Positions 18,701-26,402 of a stretch of 64,000 nt of DNA are shown here, piece by piece. Source of the stretch: Actinoallomurus iriomotensis (GTDB lineage Bacteria; Actinomycetota; Actinomycetes; Streptosporangiales; Streptosporangiaceae). The position numbers and the translations under genes are program-made. Below the pieces are notes generated by a model, which had not been told where the DNA came from, searched no databases, and was given only the letters and a program-made list of their open reading frames with translations. The stretch's first letter is position 1; every line of letters starts with the position of its first letter. Location: contig NZ_BSTJ01000001.1 in the NCBI RefSeq assembly GCF_030269445.1, positions 87,898 to 151,897 on the forward strand, in the 5' to 3' direction.

Positions 18701-19312
18701 TCACTCGGCGTCGTCCGCCGGCGGCCGGCCGAGCCCGCCGGCGATGACCGCCTCGGCCACCGCACGCATCGTCATCCGCCGGTCCATCGAGGTCTTCTGG
18801 ATGAACCGGAAGGCCTCCGGCTCGGACCAGCCCCGGGCGGTCTGCAGCAGCCCCTTGGCCCGGTCGACGGCCTTGCGCGTCTCCAGGCGCTCCTCCAGGG
18901 TGCCGACCTCGGCCTCCAGGCTCTTGATCTCCTGGAACCGGCTCACCGCCATCTCGATCGCGGGCACCAGGTCGGCCTTGGTGAAGGGCTTGACGAGGTA
19001 CGCCATCGCGCCGGCCTCCCGGGCCCGCTCGACCAGCTCGCGCTGGGAGAAGGCGGTGAGGATCACGACGGGGGCGACGCGGTCCACCGCGATGCGCTCC
19101 GCGGCCGAGATGCCGTCGAGGATGGGCATCTTGACGTCGAGGATGACGAGATCGGGCACGTGTTCGGCGGTGAGGCGGATGGCGGACTCGCCGTCTCCTG
19201 CCTCCCCGACGACCTCATAGCCGTCTTCTTCGAGCATCTCCTTGAGGTCCAGCCTGATGAGGGCCTCATCCTCGGCGATCACAACGCGGCGCGGGGTCTC
19301 GGTCACGCGCAC
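18701..19312 (-). CDS. pdtaR: ANTAR-domain response regulator (PdtaR-like)
   Basis: RNA-binding two-component output protein. The 203-residue product has a receiver domain with acidic residues E14/D15, phosphorylatable D59 (ILDVKMP), T86 and K108 (LVKPF), then a coiled-coil linker and an ANTAR domain (about 125-185, AKGLLQTARGWSEPEAFRFIQ). ANTAR domains bind paired hexaloop RNA hairpins to cause antitermination. Length and gene position, near pyk and polA, match M. tuberculosis Rv1626 (PdtaR), whose kinase PdtaS is encoded elsewhere. GTG start at 19312. Divergent from the tRNA gene. Confidence 0.93.
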   Translation of the reverse strand: MRVTETPRRVVIAEDEALIRLDLKEMLEEDGYEVVGEAGDGESAIRLTAEHVPDLVILDVKMPILDGISAAERIAVDRVAPVVILTAFSQRELVERAREAGAMAYLVKPFTKADLVPAIEMAVSRFQEIKSLEAEVGTLEERLETRKAVDRAKGLLQTARGWSEPEAFRFIQKTSMDRRMTMRAVAEAVIAGGLGRPPADDAE

Positions 19313-19410
19313 GAGCGTACCCGGACCCGCTATCCTCGTACCTACCGCGGGTCACCGGAAGACGAGACGACTCGCGCTAAACCGGGCAATGAGGTTATGT
19401 CCGCATAAAG

Positions 19411-19485
19411 GCCCCGATAGCCCAATTGGCATGAGGCAGCAGATTCAAAACCTGCACAGTGTGGGTTCGAGTCCCACTCGGGGCA
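19411..19485 (+). tRNA. tRNA with Leu anticodon CAA but a class I (short variable loop) body
   Basis: A full cloverleaf folds from 75 bases: acceptor GCCCCGA/TCGGGGC (19411-19417 with 19478-19484), D arm with GG in the loop (19428-19429), T arm GTGGG-TTCGAGT-CCCAC (19461-19477) and discriminator A 19485. The CCA end is not encoded. The anticodon loop TTCAAAA (19444-19450) gives anticodon CAA at 19446-19448, which reads UUG (Leu). Two features are odd: the variable loop is only five bases (19456-19460), whereas bacterial tRNA-Leu normally has a long variable arm, and the last anticodon-stem pair is an A-C mismatch (19443 with 19451). Charging identity and use in translation are uncertain. Confidence 0.85.
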
Positions 19486-19497
19486 CATTTCAGGCAG

Positions 19498-19524
19498 CCG
19501 CCGTCCTCCCCGGGCGGCGGTTTT
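19498..19524 (+). terminator. Rho-independent terminator after the tRNA
   Basis: CCGCCG (19498-19503) pairs with CGGCGG (19515-19520) across an 11-base loop and is followed directly by TTTT (19521-19524). Confidence 0.75.
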
Positions 19525-19552
19525 GTCATAGCCGGACGTAACACTGTGTGGC

Positions 19553-20332
19553 ATGTATGACGTCGGGACGCGCTCTCGCGCGCTAGAACTTCTCGCCCGG
19601 GGTTTGACCGTCAGCGAGGTGAGCAGACGCACCCGCGTCTCACGGTCGTCACTCAGCGAATGGCAGCGGCGAACCGATCGGGGACAGCCTCTCTACTCTC
19701 TCCGAAGCACATGTCCTCGCTGCGAGTCGCCTCCTGCCGTTCCCGCCCCCATGGACAAATATGCCTACTTGCTCGGGATCTACCTCGGGGACGGGTGTGT
19801 GAGCCCCGTCAGTGACCCTGGGAAGCAGGTTTGGGCGCTGCGGATCTTCTGCGCAGATGCCTACCCGGGACTGATCGACGAGTGCGTCGAGGCCGTACGT
19901 GCCATCAGGCCGGACAACCGGATCCGGCTGCTCCCGTTGACCGGATGCACAGAGGTCAACAGCCACTCCAAGCACTGGCCATGCCTCTTACCTCAGCATG
20001 GCCCCGGTAGGAAGCATGACCGACCCATCAGCTTGGAGGCATGGCAGAGGGAGGCCGTCTCGGAGTACACCGAGAATTTCGTCCGTGGACTGATTCACTC
20101 GGACGGAAGCCGCTCGACGAATCGAGTGCGGCACCGGCTGAAGAGCGGCGACCGCTGGTATGAGTACCCGCGGTATTTCTTCACGAACGAATCCGCTGAC
20201 ATCATGCGGCTGTTCACGGATGCGCTTGACCGGCTCGGCATCGAGTGGAAGCGATCCAACCGGAACAACATCTCGATCGCCAAGAAGGAGGCGGTGGCGC
20301 GGCTGGATGAGTTCGTGGGACCCAAATACTGA
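19553..20332 (+). CDS. HTH plus LAGLIDADG homing-endonuclease-like protein
   Basis: The 259-residue product combines a helix-turn-helix (about 12-40, LTVSEVSRRTRVSRSSLSEW), a CPRC pair (54-57) that could bind zinc with other ligands, and two LAGLIDADG-type helices: YLLGIYLGDG (71-80, candidate acidic residue D80) and FVRGLIHSDG (176-185, candidate D184). Both acidic positions are kept, so nuclease activity is possible, but HTH plus LAGLIDADG also occurs in the non-cleaving regulator WhiA. No intein splice motifs or intron were seen. The coding sequence is visibly less GC-rich than its neighbours (for example 20040-20300), which suggests transfer. It starts 68 bp after the tRNA. The ATG at 19553 has no obvious ribosome site. 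Confidence 0.75.
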   Translation: MYDVGTRSRALELLARGLTVSEVSRRTRVSRSSLSEWQRRTDRGQPLYSLRSTCPRCESPPAVPAPMDKYAYLLGIYLGDGCVSPVSDPGKQVWALRIFCADAYPGLIDECVEAVRAIRPDNRIRLLPLTGCTEVNSHSKHWPCLLPQHGPGRKHDRPISLEAWQREAVSEYTENFVRGLIHSDGSRSTNRVRHRLKSGDRWYEYPRYFFTNESADIMRLFTDALDRLGIEWKRSNRNNISIAKKEAVARLDEFVGPKY

Positions 20333-20455
20333 GCCGCCGGCCGGTTCACGTGTCCGTGGCGGCGCCTCGGGCGACCGCCGGTCAGTGTCGGGGCCGTGCG
20401 CTCGGACGTCGTCCGGACGGCCTCGGCACTCGACCGGCGGTGTTGAGGCAGGAGA

Positions 20456-21892
20456 TCAGATCGGGCGGGCCTGGGCGATGGCGTCGCCGATGCGGTGGAC
20501 GCGCAGGGCGTTCGTGGAGCCCGCGGTGCCGGGAGGGGAGCCGGCGACGATGACGACGCGGTCGCCCTTCTGACAGCGGCCGATCTCCAGCAGGGCCGAC
20601 TCGACCTGCTGCACCATCTCGTCGGTGTGGTAGACCTCCGGCACCGTGAACGTCTCGACGCCCCAGACCAGGGCCAGTTGGCTGCGGGTCTCCGGGCGGG
20701 CGGTGAAGGCCAGCAGCGGGATCGGCGAGCGATATCGCGACAGCCGTCGCGCCGTCTCGCCCGTCATCGTGAAGGCCACCAGGGCCTTCGCGCCGATCGT
20801 CGCGCCGACCTCGGCGGCCGCTCGGGCGATCGCGCCGCCGACGGTCTCCGGGACGCGGTCGAGGGAGTGCGTCGCGCGCAGCGTCGTCTCTTCGGCGGCG
20901 CACACGATGCGGCTCATCGTCTGCACGGACTCGATGGGATAGTCGCCGACGCTGGTCTCGCCGGACAGCATGACCGCGTCGGCGCCCTCGAAGACGGCGC
21001 CGGCGACGTCGGAGACCTCCGCGCGCGTGGGCCGCGGGGCGCTGATCATCGACTCGAGCATCTGGGTCGCGACGATGACGGGGCGGGCCTTCTCGCGGGT
21101 GAGCTCGATGGCGCGCTTCTGGACGATGGGCACCTGCTCGAGCGGGAGCTCGACGCCGAGGTCGCCGCGGGCGACCATGATGCCGTCGAAGGCTTCGACG
21201 ATCTCTTCGAGGTGCTCGACGGCCTGCGGCTTTTCGATCTTGGCGAGGACGGGGACGACCCGGCCTTCCTCGTCCATGATGCGGCGGACCGGCTCGGCGT
21301 CTTCGGGGGTGCGGACGAAGGACAGGGCGACCATGTCGACGCCCAGGCGGAGGGCGAAGCGGAGGTCCTCTTCGTCCTTCTCGGTGAGGGCGGGCACGCT
21401 GACGGCGACGCCCGGCAGGTTGAGGCCCTTGTGGTTGGAGACCATGCCGCCGACGAGGACGCGGGTGCGGACACGCGGACCCTCGACGGCGGTGACGTTG
21501 AGGACGACGCGGCCGTCGTCGATGAGGATGGTGTCGCCCGCGCCCACATCACCGGGGAGGCCGCCGTAGGTGGTGGAGACCTGCGAGCGGTCGCCGGGCA
21601 CGTCTTCGGTGGTGACGGTGAACTCGTCGCCGAGAGTGAGGCGTACGGGGCCGTCGGCGAAGGTGCCGAGCCGGATCTTGGGACCCTGGAGGTCGGCGAG
21701 GATGCCGAGGGCGCGGCCGGTGGTGTTCGCGGCCTCGCGCAAGAGGCGGTAGACGTCCTCGTGCTGCTGCTGGGTGCCGTGGCTCATGTTGAGCCGGGCG
21801 ATATCGATGCCGGCCTCCACCAACGCGGTGATGCGCTCAGGGCTGGAGCAGGCGGGGCCTATGGTGCTGACGATCTTTGCTCGGCGACTCAC
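20456..21892 (-). CDS. pyk: pyruvate kinase
   Basis: Converts phosphoenolpyruvate and ADP to pyruvate and ATP, the last glycolytic step. The 478-residue protein has the family order: N-terminal KIVSTIGPA, substrate region RLNMSHG, DLQGPKIRLG, the Mg-binding active-site stretch VLAKIEKPQAVEHLEEI with MVARGDLGVELP, ATQMLESMI, and a C-terminal regulatory domain ending near ARPI. GTG start at 21892 with no ribosome site of note. An imperfect palindrome lies about 25 bp upstream. Pyk near pdtaR is conserved in actinobacteria. Confidence 0.98.
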   Translation of the reverse strand: MSRRAKIVSTIGPACSSPERITALVEAGIDIARLNMSHGTQQQHEDVYRLLREAANTTGRALGILADLQGPKIRLGTFADGPVRLTLGDEFTVTTEDVPGDRSQVSTTYGGLPGDVGAGDTILIDDGRVVLNVTAVEGPRVRTRVLVGGMVSNHKGLNLPGVAVSVPALTEKDEEDLRFALRLGVDMVALSFVRTPEDAEPVRRIMDEEGRVVPVLAKIEKPQAVEHLEEIVEAFDGIMVARGDLGVELPLEQVPIVQKRAIELTREKARPVIVATQMLESMISAPRPTRAEVSDVAGAVFEGADAVMLSGETSVGDYPIESVQTMSRIVCAAEETTLRATHSLDRVPETVGGAIARAAAEVGATIGAKALVAFTMTGETARRLSRYRSPIPLLAFTARPETRSQLALVWGVETFTVPEVYHTDEMVQQVESALLEIGRCQKGDRVVIVAGSPPGTAGSTNALRVHRIGDAIAQARPI

Positions 21893-21916
21893 ATCTACAA
21901 CTTTAGGTAGTTACCG

Positions 21917-21934
21917 ACGAGTACGTGTATTCGT
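21917..21934. promoter_or_regulatory. imperfect palindrome upstream of pyk
   Basis: An 18-base element in which 14 of 18 positions are symmetrical (ACGAGTAC-GT-GTATTCGT), centred about 33 bp upstream of the pyk start codon and near where its promoter should be. It could be a repressor site; no regulator is identified. Confidence 0.35.
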
Positions 21935-22098
21935 GCAGGTCACCGTTGCCCGCTGTTCACCCAATGGTCTAGACCGAACGGGGTGTGGGGCTCGTGCGGT
22001 CGGAAACCGGACACCCTCGCGGACGCCCGCCGCCGCACGCTCACGGGACCTCACGGGACCTCCCGGCGGCGCCGTCGGGCGGCGCCGCCGGGACGGAC

Positions 22099-22124
22099 GC
22101 CCGGGGACCTTCGAGTCCCCGGGC
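22099..22124 (-). terminator. terminator hairpin after the PfpI-like gene
   Basis: Ten-base stem 22099-22108 with 22115-22124 around a CTTCGA loop, 12 bases beyond the stop of the PfpI-like gene on the minus strand. Confidence 0.65.
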
Positions 22125-22136
22125 AACGACCACGGA

Positions 22137-22694
22137 TCATGCCGACGCGAACACCTCGACCGCCTCCTGGCAGAACGCCTTGAGGTCGTCGGGCTTGCGG
22201 CTGGTCACCAGCGTGTTGGGCCCCGCCGTGCAGACCTTCACCTCTTCGTCGACCCACGTGCCGCCGGCGTTGCGGATGTCGGTCCGCAGGCTCGGCCAGG
22301 ACGTGAGGGTCCGGCCGCGTACGACGTCGGCCTCGACCAGGGTCCATGGCGCGTGGCAGATCGCGGCGACCGGCTTGGCCGCGTCGAAGAACGCGCGTAC
22401 GAACGCGACGGCCTTGCCGTTCATCCGGAGGAAGTCGGGATTGGCGACGCCTCCGGGCAGCGCCAGGCCGTCGAAGTCGTCGACCGACACCTCGTCGACG
22501 GTCGCGTCGACCGGGAAGGTGTCCGCCTTCTCCAGGTGGTTGCGGCCCTGGACCTCGCCGGACTTGGTGGAGACGAGCCGGGGCGTGCCGCCCGCCTGTT
22601 CGATCGCCTTCCAGGGCTCGGTCAACTCGACCTGTTCGATCCCGTCCGGAGCGACGAGGAACGCGATCGTCTTGCCCTGCAACTGTGTGCTCAT
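22137..22694 (-). CDS. DJ-1/PfpI family protein (type 1 glutamine amidotransferase-like)
   Basis: The 185-residue protein is a DJ-1/PfpI flavodoxin-like domain. The nucleophile-elbow Cys is C113 followed by H114 (AICHAPW), and the ALPGG strand-turn (78-82) is present, as in the PfpI/YhbO subgroup assigned protein or glyoxal stress-repair activity. ATG 22694 has GGGAGG eight bases upstream; the frame remains open to 22817 but without support. Monocistronic, with its own terminator. The exact reaction is not settled for this subgroup. Confidence 0.9.
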   Translation of the reverse strand: MSTQLQGKTIAFLVAPDGIEQVELTEPWKAIEQAGGTPRLVSTKSGEVQGRNHLEKADTFPVDATVDEVSVDDFDGLALPGGVANPDFLRMNGKAVAFVRAFFDAAKPVAAICHAPWTLVEADVVRGRTLTSWPSLRTDIRNAGGTWVDEEVKVCTAGPNTLVTSRKPDDLKAFCQEAVEVFASA

Positions 22695-22945
22695 GAGTTG
22701 GAACCTCCCCTGATGGATCGTTCGCTCCTGTGAGCCCTGCCCTCGATGGGGCCCGTCATGCACGGAGGCGCGGGAGCGGCGGGTGACACGCGTCACCGCG
22801 CAGAGGCCGGCGCTCATGACCTAATTTGTCGTTCCTTTTCGAATTAAATGTCATGGCATTCCGGCGATGATTTGCGTCCGCCCCGTTTCATGCGCCATTT
22901 TGTCGTGGGGGTTTTCGAGATTCCGACCGTACGGGAGCGTGACAG

Positions 22946-24415
22946 ATGCCGGACCTGACCCGTCGCCGTCTGTTCAGCAGGGCGGGCGCGATCGCCGCCG
23001 CGGCGGCCTTCGCCGCGGAGTTCCTGCCGCCGAACGTACGACGGGCGATGGCCGGCACTCCGGATGACGTCAAAGGGAAACTCTCCGATATCCAGCACGT
23101 CGTGATTTTGATGCAGGAAAACCGTTCGTTCGACCATTACTTCGGGACTCTTCCGGGGGTGCGGGGATTCTCCGACCCGGAGGCGATCACGCTGAGCACC
23201 GGCCGTCCGGTGTTCTACCAGCCCGACGTGGTGAACCCGGCCGGTTACCTGCTGCCGTTCCACCTCGACACACGGACGAGCAACGCGCAGGCGATCCCCT
23301 CGACCAGCCACGCGTGGTCGGTGCAGCACAGCGCCTGGAACTCCGGGCGGATGGACAACTGGCTGCCCGCGCACCGCGCCGCGGACGGCGTGAACGCCCC
23401 GTACGTCATGGGCTACCACACGCGGGAGGACATCCCGTTCCAGTTCGCGCTGGCGGAGTCGTTCACCGTGTGCGACCAGTACTTCTGCTCGGTGCTGGGG
23501 CCGACCTGGCCGAACCGCCTCTACCACATGACCGCCACGATCGACCCGGGCGGTACGCGGGGCGGGCCGGTGATCAGCAACCGCGACCCGCACCCGTTCA
23601 CCTGGCCGACGTATCCGGAGGCGCTGACCGCCGCGGACGTGAGCTGGAAGGTCTACCAGGAGGTCGACAACTACGGCTGCAACGTCCTGGAGTACTTCGC
23701 GGCGTTCCAGAACGCCTCCACGGCGTCCCCGCTGTTCCGCAACGGCCTGCGCACGTACGCGGCCGGCCAGTTCGAGTACGACGCCGCGAACGACCGGCTC
23801 CCGACCGTCTCGTGGATCATTCCGACGAGTTTCCAGTCCGAGCATCCCGACTACACGCCGGCGGCCGGCGCCGACTACGTCGCGAGCAAGATCGACGCGA
23901 TCGCGTCCCACCCGGACGTGTGGCGAAAGACGCTGTTCATCCTCAACTACGACGAGAACGACGGCCTGTTCGACCACGTCCCTCCCCCGGTGCCGCCCGC
24001 GGGCACGCCGGAGGAGTTCGTGGCGGGCCTGCCGATCGGCGGCGGGTTCCGCGTGCCGTGCCTGCTCATCTCGCCGTGGACCATGGGCGGCTGGGTCGCC
24101 CGTGAGCCCTTCGACCATACGTCCGTCCTGCGGTTCCTCGAACGGCTGACCGGCGTACGGGTCCCGAACCTCAGCGCGTGGCGGCGTACGGCGTTCGGCG
24201 ATCTGACCTCGGCCCTGGGGTTCCCGGTGCCGGGCCGTCCGCCGCGGCTGCCGGGCACCAAGCGGCGCCTGGACGAGGCCGTGCGCGACGTCGCGGCGTT
24301 GCCGGCCCCGCTCTTCCCCGAAGAGGACCAGACACCGCCGCGGCAGGAGAAGGGCCCACGGCCCCGGCCCCGCCCCGGGCCGCGCACCCAGGCCCTGCCT
24401 CGGCCGCGCGGGTGA
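22946..24415 (+). CDS. Tat-exported phosphoesterase of the phospholipase C / acid phosphatase family
   Basis: The 489-residue protein starts with a twin-arginine signal (RRRLFSRAG, residues 6-14, then an Ala-rich h-region to about 36). The phosphoesterase domain has MQENRSFDHYFG (about 57-68), a mid-protein GPTWPNRLYHMTAT segment and the C-terminal metal motif NYDENDGLFDHVPPP. This family includes bacterial non-haemolytic phospholipases C and some acid phosphatases, so it probably cleaves phospholipid or another phosphoester outside the cell. A Pro/Arg-rich tail of about 35 residues follows. ATG 22946. The beta-propeller gene starts 26 bp after its stop and is likely co-transcribed. Confidence 0.9.
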   Translation: MPDLTRRRLFSRAGAIAAAAAFAAEFLPPNVRRAMAGTPDDVKGKLSDIQHVVILMQENRSFDHYFGTLPGVRGFSDPEAITLSTGRPVFYQPDVVNPAGYLLPFHLDTRTSNAQAIPSTSHAWSVQHSAWNSGRMDNWLPAHRAADGVNAPYVMGYHTREDIPFQFALAESFTVCDQYFCSVLGPTWPNRLYHMTATIDPGGTRGGPVISNRDPHPFTWPTYPEALTAADVSWKVYQEVDNYGCNVLEYFAAFQNASTASPLFRNGLRTYAAGQFEYDAANDRLPTVSWIIPTSFQSEHPDYTPAAGADYVASKIDAIASHPDVWRKTLFILNYDENDGLFDHVPPPVPPAGTPEEFVAGLPIGGGFRVPCLLISPWTMGGWVAREPFDHTSVLRFLERLTGVRVPNLSAWRRTAFGDLTSALGFPVPGRPPRLPGTKRRLDEAVRDVAALPAPLFPEEDQTPPRQEKGPRPRPRPGPRTQALPRPRG

Positions 24416-24441
24416 ACACGCCGAGCGAGAAGGGATTCGAC

Positions 24442-25572
24442 GTGCCGAAGCAGACATCACGGCGGCAGCGCCTCTTCCTGATGGCCGGTGGCGCGGCGGG
24501 TCTCCTCGCGCTGGCGATACCGGCCGGGGCGACGCGGGGGCGGCCGGGCCCGCCGCGGCCGAGGCCGGTCAACAGCGCTCCGGGCATGCCCCGGTGGGAT
24601 CCGGACCCGCAGCCGAGGCCGCCGTCGGCGTCCCGGCTGGCCGCCGGTGAATACCGCGCGTACGTCGCGCTGGCCGGTGACTACCGGGTGGTCGCGCTCG
24701 ACGTGGCGACGCGGACGGCCGTGGGGCGGAACATCGTGACCGACGCGGCGCAGGGCGTGGCGGTCGCGCCGGACGGCCGCAAGGTCTACATCGCCGACAC
24801 CGGCCAGTACGACGTGCTGGTCGCCGACACGGTCACCGGCGAGACCCGGCCGGTGCACGTCGGCCCGTTCCCGCGCGACGTCGCGGTCTCCCCCGACGGC
24901 CGTAAGGTGTACGCGGCGGTGACCGGCGGCGACACCGGCCCTGGCGGCTCGGACGTCGTCGCGGTGATCGACCCGGCCACCGACCAGGTGGTACGGGAGA
25001 TCCGCGCGGGGACGGCCCCACGCCAGGTGGTCTTCAGCGCGGACGGCCGGCGGGCGTACGTCTCCCACGACGGCGGCATCGCGGTGATCGACGTGGCGAG
25101 CGACACGGTGGTGCGGTCCATCCGCGACCCGTTCTGCCCACAGGGGATCGCGCTCGACCCGGCCGGGCGGAGGCTGTACGTGGCCGAGCCGCCCGCGGGG
25201 CGGGTGTCGGTGTTGGACACGGCGACCGGCCGGGTACGGGGCCGGATCGCCGCGGGTGACGAGCCGTGGGCGGTGGACGTCACCCCGGACGGCACGAAGG
25301 CCTACATCGCGCAGATGAACGACAACACCGTCGCCGTGGCCGACACGGCGAGCGGCCGGGTGCGTGCGACGATCGCTGTGGGGAAGCTGCCCGCGTCGGT
25401 CGCGGTGACGCCGGACGGCTCGGAGGTGTGGGTGGGGAACATCTTCTCCGGCAGCGTCTCGGTGATCGACGTCGCCTCCGGCACGGTCTCCGCGACGATC
25501 GCGGGTGGCACCGGCACCAAGCCGGTCGGCGCGGCTCCGCTCGGGATCGTTTTCGGCCGTACGCCGTCGTGA
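24442..25572 (+). CDS. exported YVTN/YncE-type beta-propeller protein
   Basis: About 376 residues: a twin-arginine-like leader (SRRQRLFLMAGG, near residues 6-17, then a hydrophobic stretch), a Pro-rich linker, and seven or so repeats of the YVTN beta-propeller type, each about 40 residues with V-A-V-x-P-D-G-x-K/R-V-Y and I-D-x-A-T/S motifs. Such propellers act as binding platforms; no catalytic residues are evident. GTG 24442 was chosen for its AGAAGGGA ribosome site seven bases upstream; the frame remains open back into the phosphoesterase gene. The tight spacing suggests the two exported proteins work together. Confidence 0.85.
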   Translation: MPKQTSRRQRLFLMAGGAAGLLALAIPAGATRGRPGPPRPRPVNSAPGMPRWDPDPQPRPPSASRLAAGEYRAYVALAGDYRVVALDVATRTAVGRNIVTDAAQGVAVAPDGRKVYIADTGQYDVLVADTVTGETRPVHVGPFPRDVAVSPDGRKVYAAVTGGDTGPGGSDVVAVIDPATDQVVREIRAGTAPRQVVFSADGRRAYVSHDGGIAVIDVASDTVVRSIRDPFCPQGIALDPAGRRLYVAEPPAGRVSVLDTATGRVRGRIAAGDEPWAVDVTPDGTKAYIAQMNDNTVAVADTASGRVRATIAVGKLPASVAVTPDGSEVWVGNIFSGSVSVIDVASGTVSATIAGGTGTKPVGAAPLGIVFGRTPS

Positions 25573-25608
25573 TGCGCGGTAACTCTTCGCAGGAAGAGAT
25601 CTGACCGG

Positions 25609-26181
25609 TCAGGAGCCGTGCACGGCCTGGATCTCCAGGCCGATCTCGATCTCGTCGCCGAGCATGAGCCGGTCGCCCTGCAGCGGGACGTTGAACTCGA
25701 TGCCGTAGTCGGAGCGCGAGATGCGGGTGGAGGCGGTGAAGCCGGCCCGCAGGCCGCCCCGCTGGTCGGTGCCGGCGCCGTGGAACTCGGTGAGCAGGCT
25801 GACCGGGCGGGTGACGCCGCGGATCGTCAGGTCGCCGTCGACGGTGTAGCGGGGATGACGGGCCCGGCGGCCGGTGCGGGCGGGTGCGACGGCGGTCGTC
25901 GCGAAGGTCATGGCCGGGTGGTTCGCCGCGTCGAGGATCTGGGAGGAGCGGATGAGCTCGTCGCGTTCGGCGTTCCTCGTGTCGATGGAGGCGATGACGA
26001 TCTCGGCGCCGGCGGTGGAGGCGAAGACGTCGTCGGCGATGTCGATGCGTCCGCCGAACTCGGTGAACACGCCGCGCACGGTCGTCATCAAGTGCCGGAC
26101 GCTGAAGGTGATCTCCGAGTGGTCCGGATCGATCCGCCAGGTGCCGGCGGTGATCTCCGGTGCGGTAATGGTCTCCGTCAT
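25609..26181 (-). CDS. YceI family protein
   Basis: The 190-residue protein matches the YceI lipocalin-like fold over its whole length: GTWRIDPDHSEITFSVRHLM at the start, the FGGRIDI strand, RDELIRSSQILDAANHP in the middle and a terminal LGDEIEIGLEI strand. YceI proteins bind polyisoprenoids or other amphiphiles. No signal peptide is present, so a cytoplasmic location is likely, as for many actinobacterial members. ATG 26181 has an AAGAAGG just upstream. Monocistronic on the minus strand, with about 220 bp to gltD. Confidence 0.9.
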   Translation of the reverse strand: MTETITAPEITAGTWRIDPDHSEITFSVRHLMTTVRGVFTEFGGRIDIADDVFASTAGAEIVIASIDTRNAERDELIRSSQILDAANHPAMTFATTAVAPARTGRRARHPRYTVDGDLTIRGVTRPVSLLTEFHGAGTDQRGGLRAGFTASTRISRSDYGIEFNVPLQGDRLMLGDEIEIGLEIQAVHGS

Positions 26182-26355
26182 GTCCTTCTTTCCCGAAGCC
26201 GCGCTGTAGAGCGCACCAGGTTAGTTGAAACGGCGGCAAGAACGCACATCAACCGTCGATTCGCGTCACAGAGGGCACTCGTGGTAAGTGGTCGGTCTGT
26301 CCGTACTTCCGCCGCGACAGGGGGATTTCGGCGCCGGCGAGACCGTGAAATGACA

Positions 26356-26393
26356 GACGCCCTGCCGTACCCCGGAGGGTGCGGCAGGGCGTC
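26356..26393 (-). terminator. strong hairpin terminator of the gltB-gltD operon
   Basis: Twelve perfect pairs (26356-26367 with 26382-26393) continue through an inner ACCC/GGGT stem (26369-26372 with 26377-26380) capped by CGGA. It begins nine bases beyond the gltD stop codon. Confidence 0.85.
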
Positions 26394-26402
26394 AGGTGTC
26401 GA

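Noticed and set aside
19411-20332. tRNA-integrated genomic island
   Set aside because: No integrase and no second copy of the tRNA 3' end (att duplicate) was noticed downstream within the window; core genes resume directly after the LAGLIDADG gene.
19553-20332. Intein or intron-encoded endonuclease
   Set aside because: The gene stands alone with its own start and stop; there are no splice junction residues (N-terminal Cys/Ser, C-terminal HN) and the neighbouring genes are uninterrupted.
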